A DNA stretch of 41,214 nt from positions 1-41,214 of the forward strand of contig JALVSO010000027.1 of NCBI GenBank assembly GCA_027024305.1, written 5' to 3'. Source of the DNA: Candidatus Parcubacteria bacterium (GTDB lineage Bacteria > Patescibacteriota > Minisyncoccia > Phycocordibacterales > GCA-2747955). Positions 1 to 10,850 of the stretch are shown here, piece after piece. Made by a program: the position numbers and the translations under genes. A model generated the notes under the pieces. It did not search any database and had not been told where the DNA came from. It saw nothing but the letters and a program-made list of their open reading frames with translations. How positions within the stretch are numbered: position 1 is the stretch's first letter; each line of letters opens with the position of its first letter.

Positions 1-113
1 GATTAAGATGATAGATGAATACTTTGAAAATCATAAAAACCGGAGAAAGAAAAAAGAAAAAACCTAGCTCAAAACCCACCGAATTTTGCCTTTACGTCAA
101 TAAAAAATAAAAA

Positions 114-139
114 AGGCTATTTTCTTTCGAAAATAGCCT
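114..139 (-). terminator. Rho-independent terminator of the GNAT-like gene
   Basis: A perfect 11-bp stem (AGGCTATTTTC / GAAAATAGCCT) with a TTTC loop lies just past the stop of the minus-strand gene. On the minus strand it is followed by a long T-rich run, as in an intrinsic terminator. Confidence 0.85.
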
Positions 140-158
140 AAAAATAAAGAAACTATCC

Positions 159-941
159 TTATCTTCGCCAAAGGCAAATCATTGAGTCGCCACGGCTAGA
201 ATCTAGGAGTGAATCAAATTGCTCACTGTAAATAGCTACCCTTCTATGCTCTTTTCCATAAAGGTTTGAGCCGTAGGTTCCCTTAGAGGTTAAGGTATCA
301 GGATTAAAATTTTCATCACCTAGAAATCGAGCAACAATTTTTCCAACTTCTTTAATGTCTTCGGGAATTTCTTTCTTGTTAGGTTTTGGATAAGATATTC
401 CATTCACCGCTTTATCGAAGCACATTTTCATAATTGGATTTTGTGTTCGAAGAGCGATGAATTTACATGGGGGAAGGGGGCATAATTGATCTGCTCCAAA
501 ATACTGCCTATGAACATCATCATTGATAATGTAGTTTAGGAGAAAAGAGCCTATACCTATCCCTTGATATTTTTTTTTGACACACATTCCTGCAAGATAT
601 AAGATATCTCCCTGAATAGCGCTATATTCAATTACATTCCAGAGACGAAAGGCTATTGCCCTAAAATCATTTTTTTTAAAAACGATTATTAGACCGTCTG
701 CTGAAAAGATATGACTAAAAATATCTTCTTCTTTTTCTGAACTTGGTTGTTGGGAGAAGGCATCCAGGGCGACCGGGTATAACATAGAAAAGATAATACC
801 TTTCTCTTCTTCATCCAGCATTTGTTCTGGAAATGAAATCTTCCACCCGATAAGTTTACCATCTCTAGTCTTTACTTCAAAAAAAGTACCTTTTTCCCAG
901 ATTTTATCATTTGTTGCTAGTTTATGCTTTTTAAGATTCAT
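159..941 (-). CDS. GNAT-like N-acetyltransferase domain protein
   Basis: The 260-aa protein carries the acetyl-CoA binding signature of the GNAT fold around residues 115-140: a strand (LYLAGMCV) followed by KKKYQGIGIGSFLL, matching the Q-x-x-G-x-G pyrophosphate-binding loop. The family transfers acetyl groups from acetyl-CoA to an amine. Nothing in the sequence shows the substrate. The flanking N- and C-terminal parts, including a basic C-terminal stretch, are not recognisable. The start is supported by a GGAGG site five bases upstream, unusual here because most host genes look leaderless. All Trp codons are TGG and the stop is TAA, so the reading is the same under either code. A terminator follows directly. 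Confidence 0.6.
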   Translation of the reverse strand: MNLKKHKLATNDKIWEKGTFFEVKTRDGKLIGWKISFPEQMLDEEEKGIIFSMLYPVALDAFSQQPSSEKEEDIFSHIFSADGLIIVFKKNDFRAIAFRLWNVIEYSAIQGDILYLAGMCVKKKYQGIGIGSFLLNYIINDDVHRQYFGADQLCPLPPCKFIALRTQNPIMKMCFDKAVNGISYPKPNKKEIPEDIKEVGKIVARFLGDENFNPDTLTSKGTYGSNLYGKEHRRVAIYSEQFDSLLDSSRGDSMICLWRR

Positions 942-1053
942 TCTTGCCTCCGTAATATTTTAAGAATACCGTTAATAACTTTAACAAAAAAAATATAAAA
1001 TGACAATATAATAAAAATATTTTTTAATACTAATTTTATCCAATATAAAAATA

Positions 1054-1896
1054 CTATTTCTTTAGATAGAATTTTCGAGGATTTGAAATTTTTTTTGCAA
1101 GGAAACCATAAATTTTTTCATATCTATTTTCTCCAAATAAAATTGGATAAAAGGTTTCTGGGGCAATGAGATAATTATTATTTTTATTTTTTGCTATTTT
1201 TGTTCCTTTATTGATTTTTTTGAAATTTTTTATTTTTTTTAAGAGTTTGTAATTATTTTTCTTTTCAAGAACATTATAAACTTCATAAAAAGATGTGGAG
1301 TTATTTTTTTTTTGTCTTGTTTTGGGGTTTTTTCCTTTTGGATTTTCTAATATTTTTTTTAGATCGTTTAATATTTTTTTTAACGTTTTTTTAGAGCCCT
1401 CTGGTCCATATTCAAAAGCTAAACCAGCTTTGGCCTGAGAGATTAAAGCCTTTGTATTTTTATATTTCATAATTAAGACAATGGGAGGATTAATTAATTC
1501 TATTAAATCAAGAATTTCTTTGTTAATTTTTGTTATGATAACCATAGCTTCTTTTTCAGGGTCTTTAACAGTATTTGTTGAGTGGATATCGATAACAATA
1601 TCACTCTTTTTAATAATGGGAGAAAGATAGTAAGCCAGGCGTTCTTCATAGTTACCTGTTTCTTTTCCTGGAAATGATCTATTTAAATCAGAATCAATAA
1701 AAGCTGTATTTTTTAAAAAGGCTCTTTTGTTGGCAATATTGGTTAGTAAATTATATTCTTGAATTTTATTTTTTTTTACTTCATTTATAACTTCAAGCCC
1801 TATTTTTTCATGACCGTGAGTACAGGCATTTAAAAAGATAGTTGGTTTTTCAGAAGTATATACTTTTTCTAAAAGTTTTTTATATTTTTTTCTCAT
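1054..1896 (-). CDS. Succinylglutamate desuccinylase/aspartoacylase-family zinc hydrolase
   Basis: This 280-aa protein has the metal-site order of the AstE/AspA branch of the M14 carboxypeptidase superfamily. NACTHGHEKIG near residue 24 supplies the H-x-x-E zinc ligands, DSDLNRSFPG near residue 68 is the family Asp-Leu-Asn-Arg motif, DIHST near residue 103 gives the third ligand His, and FEYGPEG near residue 161 holds the likely catalytic Glu. Family members deacylate N-acyl amino acids; the substrate here is unknown. The gene is extremely A+T-rich and its C-terminal third is Lys/Asn-rich, unlike its neighbours. A TAAAAT box nine bases before the ATG suggests a very short or absent leader. 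Divergent from pheT. Confidence 0.75.
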   Translation of the reverse strand: MRKKYKKLLEKVYTSEKPTIFLNACTHGHEKIGLEVINEVKKNKIQEYNLLTNIANKRAFLKNTAFIDSDLNRSFPGKETGNYEERLAYYLSPIIKKSDIVIDIHSTNTVKDPEKEAMVIITKINKEILDLIELINPPIVLIMKYKNTKALISQAKAGLAFEYGPEGSKKTLKKILNDLKKILENPKGKNPKTRQKKNNSTSFYEVYNVLEKKNNYKLLKKIKNFKKINKGTKIAKNKNNNYLIAPETFYPILFGENRYEKIYGFLAKKISNPRKFYLKK

Positions 1897-1905
1897 TTTT
1901 GATTG

Positions 1906-1911
1906 ATTTTA
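1906..1911 (-). promoter_or_regulatory. -10 box of the AstE/AspA-like gene
   Basis: On the minus strand TGTTAAAAT (extended -10) lies nine bases before the ATG at 1896, leaving almost no room for a leader. Confidence 0.5.
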
Positions 1912-1965
1912 ACATTTTTATTTTTAAATTAAAATCTAAGAGAGAGGCGATGGGGAGCTTTGACT

Positions 1966-1993
1966 TTGAGCCAAGAGACTTTGTTGGTATAAT
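1966..1993 (+). promoter_or_regulatory. Promoter of pheT
   Basis: TTGAGC (1966-1971), a 16-bp spacer and TATAAT (1988-1993) lie 27 bp before the ATG of pheT. pheT is thus one of the few host genes here with a real leader. Confidence 0.65.
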
Positions 1994-2020
1994 CCTTTTT
2001 ATAAAGAAAAAATAATAAAT

Positions 2021-3991
2021 ATGAAATTTAGCTATAACTGACTTCAAAGATTGTTTGAAGATAAATTGCCGGAAGCGGAGGAGATTGCCGAGAAAATGGG
2101 AGCCCATTCTTTTGAATTGGAGGGGTTGGAAAAAACGGAAACGGGAGATTTTTTGGTTGATTTGGATATTTTACCCAATCGTTCTTCCGATGCCTATGCC
2201 TATAAAGGCATTGCCCAAGAGATTTCCGCCCTTTTTAATTTGAAATTAAAAGAAGGAATCTATAATCCGCCAAAAGGCGATGAAAGTTTTAAAACTTCCG
2301 ATTTTATAAATCTAAAAGTGGAAGATAAAAATCTGGTGAAGCGGGCCACCAAAAGACTGGCCGTGGATGTTGAAATCAGAGAATCACCGGAGTGGTTAAA
2401 AGAGATTTTAAATTCTATCGGTCAAAAATCCATCAATAATGTGGTGGATATTACCAACTATGTTATGTGAATGACCGGACAGCCGGTTCACGCCTTTGAC
2501 TTTGATAAGCTGGCCGGTGGAGAAAAGAAAGATGTTTTTATTCGCCATGCCAAAAACGGAGAAAAGGTTGTTGACTTGAGTGGAGATGAACACGAGCTGG
2601 ATGAAACGATGTTGGTCATTGCCGATGAAGAAAAAGTTCTGGACATTGCCGGTATCAAGGGGGGTATGGATTCCGGGGTGGATCAGAATACCAAAAGGGT
2701 GATGCTTTCGGCGGTTAATTTTGATTTTCAGAATATCAGAAATACTTCCAAAAAATTAAAGTTGAGAACGGATGCTTCAGCTCGTTTTGAAAATGAGGTC
2801 CCTCTCTGTCGTTTGGATGATGCCATGAATTTATTTTCCGCTCTTCTAGAAGAACTGGCCGGAGCTCGGGTTTCCACAGAAATCATAGATACAAAACCCT
2901 TTGATTTTGAATCTAAAAAATATATTGAAATTTCCCGAGAAAAAATCAATTCTCTTCTGGGAACGGAAGTGGCCCAGGAGAGAATCAAGGATATTTTTGA
3001 AAGCTTGAATTTGAAGACGGAAATTTCCGATGGCCTTTTTAAAGTGGAAATTCCCTGCGACCGTTTGGATTTGAATATTCCGGCCGATTTGGTGGAGGAG
3101 GTTGGGCGAATTATCGGCTATGACAATTTGGAAGCCAAGATGCCGGCCGAGGAATTTAATTTTCCGGAACCGTCCATTTTTAAAGAAAGCTATTACAAAG
3201 CTTTGGATTTGTTGGTCTCCCTGGGCTTCTATGAAATTCAATCGCGGGCCCTTGCCGGCAGGGGAGTTATAGAATTGGCCAACCCCTATACTTCGGAGTT
3301 GTCTTTTGTTCGGGATAATCTTTTGGACAAACTGAAAGAAAAAGCTGAAAAGGAAATCTTTAACCTGTCGGAGCCGAAACTTTTTGAGATAGGAAAAATT
3401 TTTACCGCCTATGAAACCGATGATGAGGATAAGAATGTGGCCGAACATTGATCCTTTGCCGGAATTATCGGCAGGAAGAAAATAAAGGAGAAGCAGAAAG
3501 AAGAGCTTTTTTATAGGACCAAGGGTTATTTGGAAAAAGTTTTTGAGGTTCTTTCGATTAAAGATGTTCAATGGAAAGACAGTGATGAGGAGGAATTTTT
3601 GGCTGATATTTTTGTCGAAGATTTGAAAATCGGTTCCCTGGGAGTTAATTTCTGAGAATTGAATTTTGAAGAGCTGATTAAACATATTGATAAAAGGGTA
3701 GATTACAAACCGGTTTCAAAATTCCCCAAAATTGAAAGAGATGTGGCTTTTTGGGTGCCGGAAGATTATCAAGTAGCCGAAGCTGAAAAATTGATAAAAT
3801 CCGTTTTGGGAGAAAATCTAAAATCGGTGGAGCTGTTTGATATTTATAAAGACAGTGAGAATCAAAGAAAATCCCTGGCTTTTAAAATTATCTTCCAGTC
3901 CGATGAAGAAACCCTTTCCGATGAATTTGCCAATGGAGAAATGGAAAAGGTTTATTCTCTGTTAAAAGAGCAGGGTTTTGGGGTGAGGTAA
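2021..3991 (+). CDS. pheT: Phenylalanine-tRNA ligase beta subunit, with four in-frame TGA (Trp) codons
   Basis: PheT charges tRNA-Phe together with PheS. The reading frame runs unbroken for 656 residues if TGA is Trp: TGAs at 2039, 2468, 3449 and 3653 (residues 7, 150, 477, 545). The first two fall in family motifs (MKFSYNWLQ and TNYVMWMTGQPVHAFD). In order there are the N-terminal strand, the B3/B4 editing domain, B5 (from about residue 310), the catalytic-like core, and a C-terminal FDX-ACB anticodon domain (SKFPKIERDVAFWVP, later SLAFKIIFQS). The EMAP/OB tRNA-binding domain that usually sits after residue 40 is absent, as I recall for other CPR PheTs. No pheS is adjacent. Read with the standard code this would wrongly appear as a pseudogene in pieces. 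Confidence 0.93.
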
Positions 3992-4035
3992 TAATATTAC
4001 TACGCCGGGGGTGGTAGGATGATTTTTTCGTATGT

Positions 4036-4041
4036 TAGAAT
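4036..4041 (+). promoter_or_regulatory. Extended -10 for leaderless DUF2914 gene
   Basis: TGTTAGAAT ends six bases before the ATG at 4048, so transcription should begin at or next to the start codon. Confidence 0.6.
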
Positions 4042-4047
4042 AGTTGA

Positions 4048-5157
4048 ATGAAAAGAATTTATCTTGGAGAGAAAAAAGATAAACTTTTAATCTTTTTAAA
4101 TAAACATAAAAATAAATTTTCTTGAGGGACTTTTTTAGTTGGTTTTCTTTTTGATGTTTTTACCCTGAATAGAATAGATGCTCTCTATGGAAATTTGGTC
4201 CTGGGTTTCTATCTTTTTCTGGCCATTTTCCTGATTTTCTTAATAAATTGGGGGGATTATAGGGGCATTAAAAATAAGTTTGTTTTTAAGCTTTACCAAT
4301 ATGCTCCCTTTGCTCTGCAATTTTCTTTTGGTGCCTTGCTTTCAGGTTTTGTAGTTTACTATACAACCTCTGCCACTTTTTATAATTCCTGACCTTTTCT
4401 TTTGGCTCTCTATCTGTTTTTTATTCTAAATGAAAAAATAGAAAAGTACTATGAAAGATTTGAATTTCAAATGGCGGTTTTCTTCCTGGCTCTCTTTTCA
4501 TTTTCTATTTTTTTCCTACCGATTTTAACCAAGAGAATCGGCGATAAAATTTTTATTGCCAGCGGAGCTTTATCTGTCCTGTTTATTTTTTGACTGCTTC
4601 GTTTTATCTATAAAATTTTGCCCGTTTTGAAAAGACGAAGGTGAAAAGTAATCAGAAATATCTTCGTTATTTTTGTTGTTTTTAATTTGTCCTATTTTTA
4701 CAATATTATTCCACCGGTACCACTTTCGGCTAAAAGGGCGGAGATAGTTCACTGGGCCGGGAGAAATGAAGAGGGAAAGTATGAGCTCATTAGAGAAAAA
4801 AGAAAGTGAAACGATTTTAAAGACAGATTTTATAATATCTATTATCGCCGTCCGGGAGAAAAAGTCTATTTCTTTGTTTCCGTTTTTGCTCCCACGGATT
4901 TAAAAACAAAAATTATTCATCGTTGGCAGTATTATGATCCCCAAAAAAAAGAATGAATTAACTATTCTAAAACAAGTTATCAAATTACCGGCGGTCGTGG
5001 CGGAGGTTATCGTGGTTATTCTTATATCTCAAAGGCTAAAGACGGGAAATGAAGAGTTAGTGTGGAAACACCCAGTGGTCTTTTAATAAATCGAGAATAT
5101 TTTGAAGTTAAAAATATAGATAAAAATCTTAATTTAAAAACCGAGGTTTTAAAATAA
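4048..5157 (+). CDS. DUF2914 membrane protein, seven TGA (Trp) codons
   Basis: Reading seven TGAs as Trp (4123, 4390, 4591, 4642, 4807, 4954, 5050) gives one 369-aa protein. The first 230 residues hold about six hydrophobic membrane segments. The C-terminal 130 residues are soluble and match DUF2914: HRWQYYDPQKKEW, then TGGRGGGYRGYS, then GKWRVSVETPSG and a final REYFEV. DUF2914 is a beta-rich domain of unknown role found beside membrane segments in many CPR genomes. Trp in KKEW and DGKWRV agrees with the family. The start is set by an extended -10 six bases upstream. The gene converges with the CofE-like gene with only three bases between the stop codons. Confidence 0.82.
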
Positions 5158-5160
5158 TCT

Positions 5161-5925
5161 TTAATTAATATCTTCCTTTTTATTTTTTTCAGCTCTAACT
5201 AAAATAATAGGAGTTAGTTCTCGGCCCTGCCCCATGGGGTTATCTATTAAAATATTTCTGGCTCTTTCGTGGGAGAGGGGCATGGACAGACTCATCCCGA
5301 TGATTTCCGTGTTTATATTGTTGCTATCGATAATGCAGCAAGGGAGGCCGTATTTACTCTCAATTTCCGAGCAGGTTTTTTTGGGATTTTCAGGGTAGAT
5401 TTTGGCAAATTCGTTGTAGGGAGGAATTTCCTCGGAGAAAGTTCCGTCAATTTCGGAAATCCTATTGCCGGCTAAAATATAGAATCACCCCTTCTTCTGT
5501 CCGAATAATTTGTAGATTAGGGAAAGGGGAATGCCCAGGAGGGCGGCAAAAAATATTCTTCACCAGCCGGCGATAAAGATGGCCGCTTGGACCTTTTCCG
5601 GCACGGCATAGGCCGGATCATTTTCGTAGGCCTTTCTCCCCATATTCCAGCGAATTATTTTGGCGATGCTCCTGGCCAGCCATTTTGGTTTTAGAAGAGA
5701 TTTATGAATTAAACGTCCCTCGGTTATGGTAATAAATTTTTCCGATACGGCTATTCAATCTCCTTCCTGATATTCTTCCTTGATTTTTTCAAAAGCCGGA
5801 GAGATATCTTCTTTAATATTTATTTTTCCTGTGTAAACCGGGAAGCGTTTATATCACTGACCATCAACTTCTATTTTTAGATTATGTCCGGGATTTGCCT
5901 CTTTTCTTATTTCTACATTTTTCAT
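5161..5925 (-). CDS. CofE-like (F420-0:gamma-glutamyl ligase-type) domain protein
   Basis: Not visible as one frame in the standard code, but with TGA as Trp the minus strand gives 254 aa. It contains EGDWIAVSEKFITITEGRLI, which matches the strand-helix signature of CofE ligases (GDVVVVTSKIVSKAEGR in the family), and later GLPCCIIDSNN and MGQGRELTPIILVRAEK. CofE adds glutamate to coenzyme F420. CPR bacteria are not known to make F420, so the real substrate is open. A hydrophobic stretch near residues 110-135 (FIAGWWRIFFAALLG) could anchor it to the membrane. Four Trp are TGA; one WW pair is TGG-TGA. TATAAT lies six bases before the ATG. Confidence 0.7.
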
Positions 5926-5931
5926 ACTTTC

Positions 5932-5937
5932 ATTATA
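5932..5937 (-). promoter_or_regulatory. -10 box for leaderless CofE-like gene
   Basis: TATAAT on the minus strand, six bases before the ATG at 5925. Confidence 0.6.
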
Positions 5938-5998
5938 CTGCTTTTTAACAATATGACCAAATCATTTAATCTAAAAAAATTAGAAAACCAATCGTACT

Positions 5999-6027
5999 AA
6001 AACACCGAGGTCTTGCCTCGGTGTTTT
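5999..6027. terminator. Hairpin with TCTTG loop upstream of the Pif1 gene
   Basis: A 12-bp perfect stem (AAAACACCGAGG / CCTCGGTGTTTT) around TCTTG, with A- and T-runs on both sides so it could terminate either strand. The same hairpin recurs at 11655 and, with a changed stem, at 27644, each time 25-35 bp before a leaderless start. Confidence 0.6.
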
Positions 6028-6049
6028 TGGTTTATATCTTTTTTACTGT

Positions 6050-6055
6050 TAAAAT
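6050..6055 (+). promoter_or_regulatory. Extended -10 for leaderless Pif1 gene
   Basis: TGTTAAAAT ends six bases before the ATG at 6062. Confidence 0.62.
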
Positions 6056-6061
6056 GGGAAA

Positions 6062-7816
6062 ATGAAACAGGAGACAGCTCTGAAAATTTTAAAGTCGGGA
6101 CAGAATGTTTTTTTAACCGGATCCGCCGGAACCGGAAAGACCTATCTTTTAAATCAATATATAAATTATCTCAAAGAGAGAAGAATTCGTCCGGCCATCG
6201 TGGCCCCCACCGGCATCGCCGCTTCCCATTTGGACGGTCAAACCATCCACTCTTTTTTCGGTTTGGGATTGAGAAGCCAAGTGGATGACTGATTTCTGGA
6301 TTCCCTTTTGCAGAAAAAATATCTCCACCAGAGGTTTAAAAATTTAAAGGTTTTAATTGTGGATGAGGTTTCCATGATTTCTCCGGAGCTGATGGAGAGT
6401 ATGGATAAAATTTTAAGGGCTTTTAAATTTTCCAACAAGCCCTTTGGTGGAATTCAGGTTATTTTGTCCGGTGATTTTTTTCAGCTACCGCCGGTCAGTC
6501 GGGAAAGAAAAGCCAAGCGCTTTGCCTGGCAGGCTCCGGTTTGAAAGAGTTTAAATTTTGCCACCTGCTACCTTCAAGAAAAATTCCGCCAGGACGATGA
6601 TAAATTGATCAATATCCTTGATGACATCCGCTCCGGGGAAATTTCCGAAGCCAGCTATACTTATCTGCAAGACCGTCACCAAGCCGAGTTGGAAAATTTT
6701 AGACCGACCAAGCTCTATACTCACAATGTGGATGTGGATCGGATAAATAAAGAAGAGTTGGACAAATTGCCGGGTGAGGAGAGGGTTTTTCTCTACACCT
6801 CTTCCGGCTCGGCTAAAAATGTGGAGAAAATTTTTAAATCATCACTTTTATTGGAAGAGGTGGTTCTGAAAAAAGATGCCGTGGTTCTCTTTATTAAAAA
6901 TAATTTGGAGGAGGGTTATATCAACGGGACCACCGGCGTGGTGGTTGATTTTGACGAGGACGACGGTCTGCCCATCGTGGAGATATTTTCCGGCCGGAGA
7001 ATTAAGGTTGCTCCCCTGGATTGAACCCTGGAAAATGAAAATGGAAAAATATTGGCCACCGTTTCCCAAATTCCTCTGCGTTTAGCCTGAGCCATCACCA
7101 TTCACAAATCCCAGGGAATGACTTTGGATGCCGCCGAGATTGATCTCAGCAAAACCTTTGAGGTGGGCCAGGGCTATGTGGCTCTTTCCCGAATCAGAAG
7201 TATTAAAGGTTTGCGCTTGCTTGGAATTAATGATACGGCCCTGCGGGTGGATCCTCTGATTTTGCAGATTGAGGACCGAATGAAAGAGGCCTCCCAAAGA
7301 TTTTCCGATGAGATGGAAAGTTACAGAGAGGAAGAATTAGAAAAAAAATTTAAAGATTTTATTTTAAAGGCCGGCGGGACCGTCAAGAAAGAAGAAATAG
7401 AAGAAGAGAGGGCTTTTTTGAAAGAAGAGAGGGAAAAGTTGGAACGAGCCCTGAAAAGCGGTGATGTGGAAATTGTTAAAAGAGAGAAAAAGCCGAATTA
7501 CAAAATTACCGAGGAACTGATTGACCAAGTGGCTGATTTTCAAGAATTGGTTGAAAAAAGGGGTATGACCGCCGGCACTGTTATCGGACATTTGCAAAAA
7601 ATCAAAGAAATGGATCCGGCCATAAATTTGGAGAAGTTTAAGCCGAACTGGGAGGTGGTGGATATGGTCCGGGAAGCCGTGGAGGACTTAAAAAAGGAAA
7701 ATAAAAAAGAAAATTTTTTAGAGGACGGAACTTTAAAATTAAAACCGATTTTTAATGCTCTGGACGGGGAAGTAAGCTATGATGATATCAAGCTGGCTTT
7801 GCTTTTTATGGATTAA
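6062..7816 (+). CDS. Pif1/RecD-like SF1B DNA helicase, four TGA (Trp) codons
   Basis: One 584-aa protein when TGAs at 6290, 6542, 7022 and 7088 are Trp. Walker A is GSAGTGKT (residues 20-27), motif Ia APTGIAASH, Walker B VDEVSM, motif III LSGDFFQLPPV. The C-terminal helicase motif is PLRLAWAITIHKSQGMTL with GQGYVALSRI; its Trp is the 7088 TGA and is strongly conserved in Pif1 proteins. Pif1 helicases unwind DNA 5'-3' in replication restart and G-quadruplex resolution. After residue 400 there is a charged coiled-coil stretch, then a helical domain (ITEELIDQVADFQELV, MTAGTVIGHL) resembling the C-terminal HTH_40/HRDC-like modules seen on CPR Pif1 proteins. Leaderless promoter; a perfect palindrome follows the TAA stop. 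Confidence 0.92.
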
Positions 7817-7840
7817 AATATCTTAGAAAATTAAAATATT

Positions 7841-7878
7841 ACACAAATGTCCGTACGGACATTTGTGTGATTTTTTAG
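7841..7878 (+). terminator. Perfect 28-bp palindrome with T-run after the Pif1 gene
   Basis: ACACAAATGTCCG / CGGACATTTGTGT forms a perfect palindrome (7841-7868), then GATTTTTT, a plausible terminator. A hairpin with similar CACACAA ends follows secF at 33310. Confidence 0.7.
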
Positions 7879-7963
7879 AGGGGGGTTTAGAAAAGAGAAA
7901 AAGAAAAGAGAAAAGGAGAAGGTAAGGGGATGATAAGATGAGGGCGCGACAAGATGAAAGATT

Positions 7964-7990
7964 GGGGCGCGACCTTCGGTCGCGCCCCTT
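7964..7990 (+). terminator. GC-rich hairpin before the 928-aa gene
   Basis: GGGGCGCGACC-TTC-GGTCGCGCCCC followed by TTTTC. It lies directly before the -10 of the next gene, so it may shield that promoter from read-through. A sibling hairpin (GCGCGACC-TGC-GGTCGCGC) ends the same gene. Confidence 0.6.
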
Positions 7991-8006
7991 TTCAAAATAT
8001 TTTTGC

Positions 8007-8012
8007 TATAAT
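8007..8012 (+). promoter_or_regulatory. Extended -10 of the 928-aa gene
   Basis: TGCTATAAT, nine bases before the ATG at 8022. Confidence 0.55.
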
Positions 8013-8021
8013 AAAGGCAAT

Positions 8022-10808
8022 ATGAGTGAATGACCACCGAGAAAAAATGAAAAAAAGGAAAGCCCACCCAATCCATACAAGTTTATTCCTGTTGTGCCGG
8101 GAAAGGGTTTCGTGGGCGATGATGTTTCAAATTCCAGGGAAACTGAGAGTATTCGCCAAATGGAGAAAGAGTATCTCGGACCGGAAGAGGATAGTTATGA
8201 ATTCCGAATGGAAGAATATGCTGAGACGGGCGACCCCTCTGTTTTAAAAATAGAAGATGTTAGAAGGACACCAGATGTTTTTGGATATGATGTGGTTTCT
8301 AATGTGCCCGGAGCGACAGAAAGTGATTTGGCGGAAGCTAGAGAGGTCGATGAAAAATTTAGAAAAGAGATGGAAAGACAGGAACTTGACGATTATGCGG
8401 TCAGTGGAACAGAAGCTCTTTTTGCTAATCCTGATAATTTCGAAGAAAATTTATTTTCTTGAATAGATGGGACTCCCTACGAACAACTAAGAAAAGAACA
8501 TGATATTTTTGAATTTAATATTTTATTTGATAAGTTGATGAAAAAAAGGGTTGGTGAAGATCCAAACGATAGGAGTATTTCAAGAGGCTATTCTCAAGAA
8601 AGGAAAAAATTTGCTTTAAACTTTATAAATTTTTGTAGGAAAAAATTTGAAGGTGATGAAAGCCCTGAAAAAGAAGAATATAATGATTTTATAAGTAAAG
8701 CATCTTTTGTTCTGACCGGAGTGGCACCGGGAGTTTTTGATTATATTGGTGGTGTTGATGATAATTTGTTGGTCGTTTCAGAGATGCAATCGGTGCCCGG
8801 CATGAAAGTTTTTTATCAGGATAAAATGAATTCGTTAGTTTATGATTTAGAATTTTCCGATATTGATTTTTTAAGAAGGGCTTTTGAAAATAAAACAATT
8901 TTACAAAAAGCCAATATTATTAATTTGTTTCCTGAAATCATTGCTTTTGCTACTTCAAGTGGATATGCAGATAGTATTTATGAAAAGGTATTGAAAGTCT
9001 TGGATGAACAAATGGGACAAAATGTTCTGTTTGATAACCTGATATGGCAAAAAAGACTGGAAATTATTCAAATGGTTCGGGCGGAAATGCCAATAGATTC
9101 AAATGTAAGATCTTTTTCTTTCAGAAGAGATAAATTGTTAAGAGAGTTAGTAAATTTACCGAATAAGTACAAAGACTATGAGGTTTTCTATATGGCTCGT
9201 AATCTGCTTGGCTTGAAAGATGTTTATGGAAAGGTAAGATATGCTGTTGAAGTTGATGGTGGAAAAGTGGAGAAAATGAGAATCCCCAGGGATAGGTTAG
9301 TTTATCAAAATATCTTAATGGCCCAAAAACAATCATATAATCAAAAAGAAATACTTAGGTATTTAGACGGAGAATATTATGGGGATTTAAGTCTCAGAGA
9401 AAAATGAAGGAGGGAGGTTGAAAGTGGTTATTTTATTTCCCCCGGGGGCTGGGAAGAAAACAACATTAAAGAAAGTTTAAATGTGTCGGAAGATGAAATT
9501 AAAAATATTTCAGAATATGTTAGCGGGGAAAATGCCAGAGACTTTCTTGACTTGTTTTATGAACACACTCAACGAGATGCTTTGGAGCACGCTCTTTACG
9601 ATGACCTTTCTCGTTTGTCTGTTCAGAGTCAAGAGCGTTTGTTGGATTATATGATTTCAGATCGAAGCCCCGATTCATTTTCCAGAATTAAGAAGTTTTC
9701 CAGGGGGTTGGATAATGAAAGGGAGAGAGATAATTTTTTGCAATCATTCCTTTCCCTGGCCCAGGGCGGTGAAGAAATGGGAGAAAAAATTTTAGCCATT
9801 GCCGAGGCTTATCCGAAAGAAGAAGCTTCCGCCATCTTCACCAAGTATGCGGAACTGGTTGATGCGACTGATAGGGTGGAGGAGTCTTTGAAAAAGGAGT
9901 TTCCCGGTGCTGATTTGGAAATGGTCAGAGAGATAGCTCAAAGACTTCTTTTAAAGGGAAAAAAGTTGCTGGATGAATTTTCGTCTCAAAAAGATATGAA
10001 TGGGTCAGAACTGGTTAAACAGTTGGAAAAGTTGAGAGCTGAAAATATTTTATTGGTAGAAAAATATAAACTTCTGCGAGAGGCGGGAGTGGTTGAAAAT
10101 ATAGCCGATTTGGAATCGGTTAAAACGGAAAACCTGTCGGGGGCCGATGCTTTGAGAAACGATAAACTAATGTCGTTCTTTAATGAGAGTTATAGGGATA
10201 ATTACACTTCCTATTCGGAAGAGGGATTAAAATCTCTTTTGGAAAAGTTAAGAAAAAATCTTTCAGCTGATAATTCAGAGGTTTATTATATGTCTTCCGG
10301 AGATAAAATTTTGTCGGCCATCCTATTGAATAAAAAAGAAGAAGAAAGAGAGGCTTATTTAAGCGCTTTAAATGTAGATCCAACTTTAAAGGAAACTGCT
10401 GCCGGCAGGGTTTTGTTAGAGGAAGTGATGGGTCAATTGTTGGAAAGGGGATGAGCTTTAACGGCCGAAGCTTCTCCCGATAATGCTGTCCACTATATAA
10501 ATTTATTTGATTTTGTGGGTTATGAAAGAGTGGAAGATTCTGATGAAGATTATATTTTAAAAATAAAAAGAGACGATACTACCTATGAGAGTAAAGATAA
10601 GAAAAAATATTCCAAAAAGAAAATCAGAGAGATGGTGGAGGGCAAGATTGCCGAAGATGGAAAGATTGCCATTTGAATGACTCTTGATAGTAAAGAAACT
10701 CCGCCCCAGCTGGAAAAAGGTTATGTTATCACTCAGATGTTTAGAGGAAAGCTTGATGATGTGCCAGGAAACTATTTTCTTTTGGAAAGGATTGATGAAA
10801 ATAGGTAG
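8022..10808 (+). CDS. Large helical protein of unknown function, five TGA (Trp) codons
   Basis: With TGAs at 8031, 8460, 9405, 10452 and 10674 read as Trp this is one 928-aa open frame ending in TAG. I do not recognise the family. The first 150 residues are charged and low in hydrophobics (Pro/Lys-rich start MSEWPPRKNEKK). The centre (about 180-470) and 490-800 are predicted helical with Glu/Lys-rich coiled-coil character (for example VKQLEKLRAENILLVEKYKLL). The last 110 residues are mixed, ending GYVITQMFRGKLDDVPGNYFLL. No signal peptide or membrane segment is seen, so it is likely cytoplasmic. It stands alone between two GC-rich hairpins. An uninterrupted frame of this length, apart from TGA, is itself strong support for the recoding. 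Confidence 0.8.
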
Positions 10809-10813
10809 GTTTT

Positions 10814-10850
10814 AGAAAATGAGCGCGACCTGCGGTCGCGCTCATTTTCT
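10814..10850. terminator. Bidirectional terminator between convergent genes
   Basis: A 17-bp perfect stem (AGAAAATGAGCGCGACC, loop TGC) lies between the stop of the 928-aa gene and the stop of the TrmB-like gene and overlaps the latter's stop by two bases. Confidence 0.8.

Noticed and set aside
2021..3991. pheT and other host genes as pseudogenes broken by stop codons
   Set aside because: All breaks are TGA in frame, never TAA, TAG or frameshifts, and many fall on conserved Trp positions. Recoding explains them all.
5269..5475. 68-codon plus-strand frame inside the CofE-like gene
   Set aside because: With TGA as Trp the minus strand gives a 254-aa recognisable protein over the same region with a leaderless promoter.
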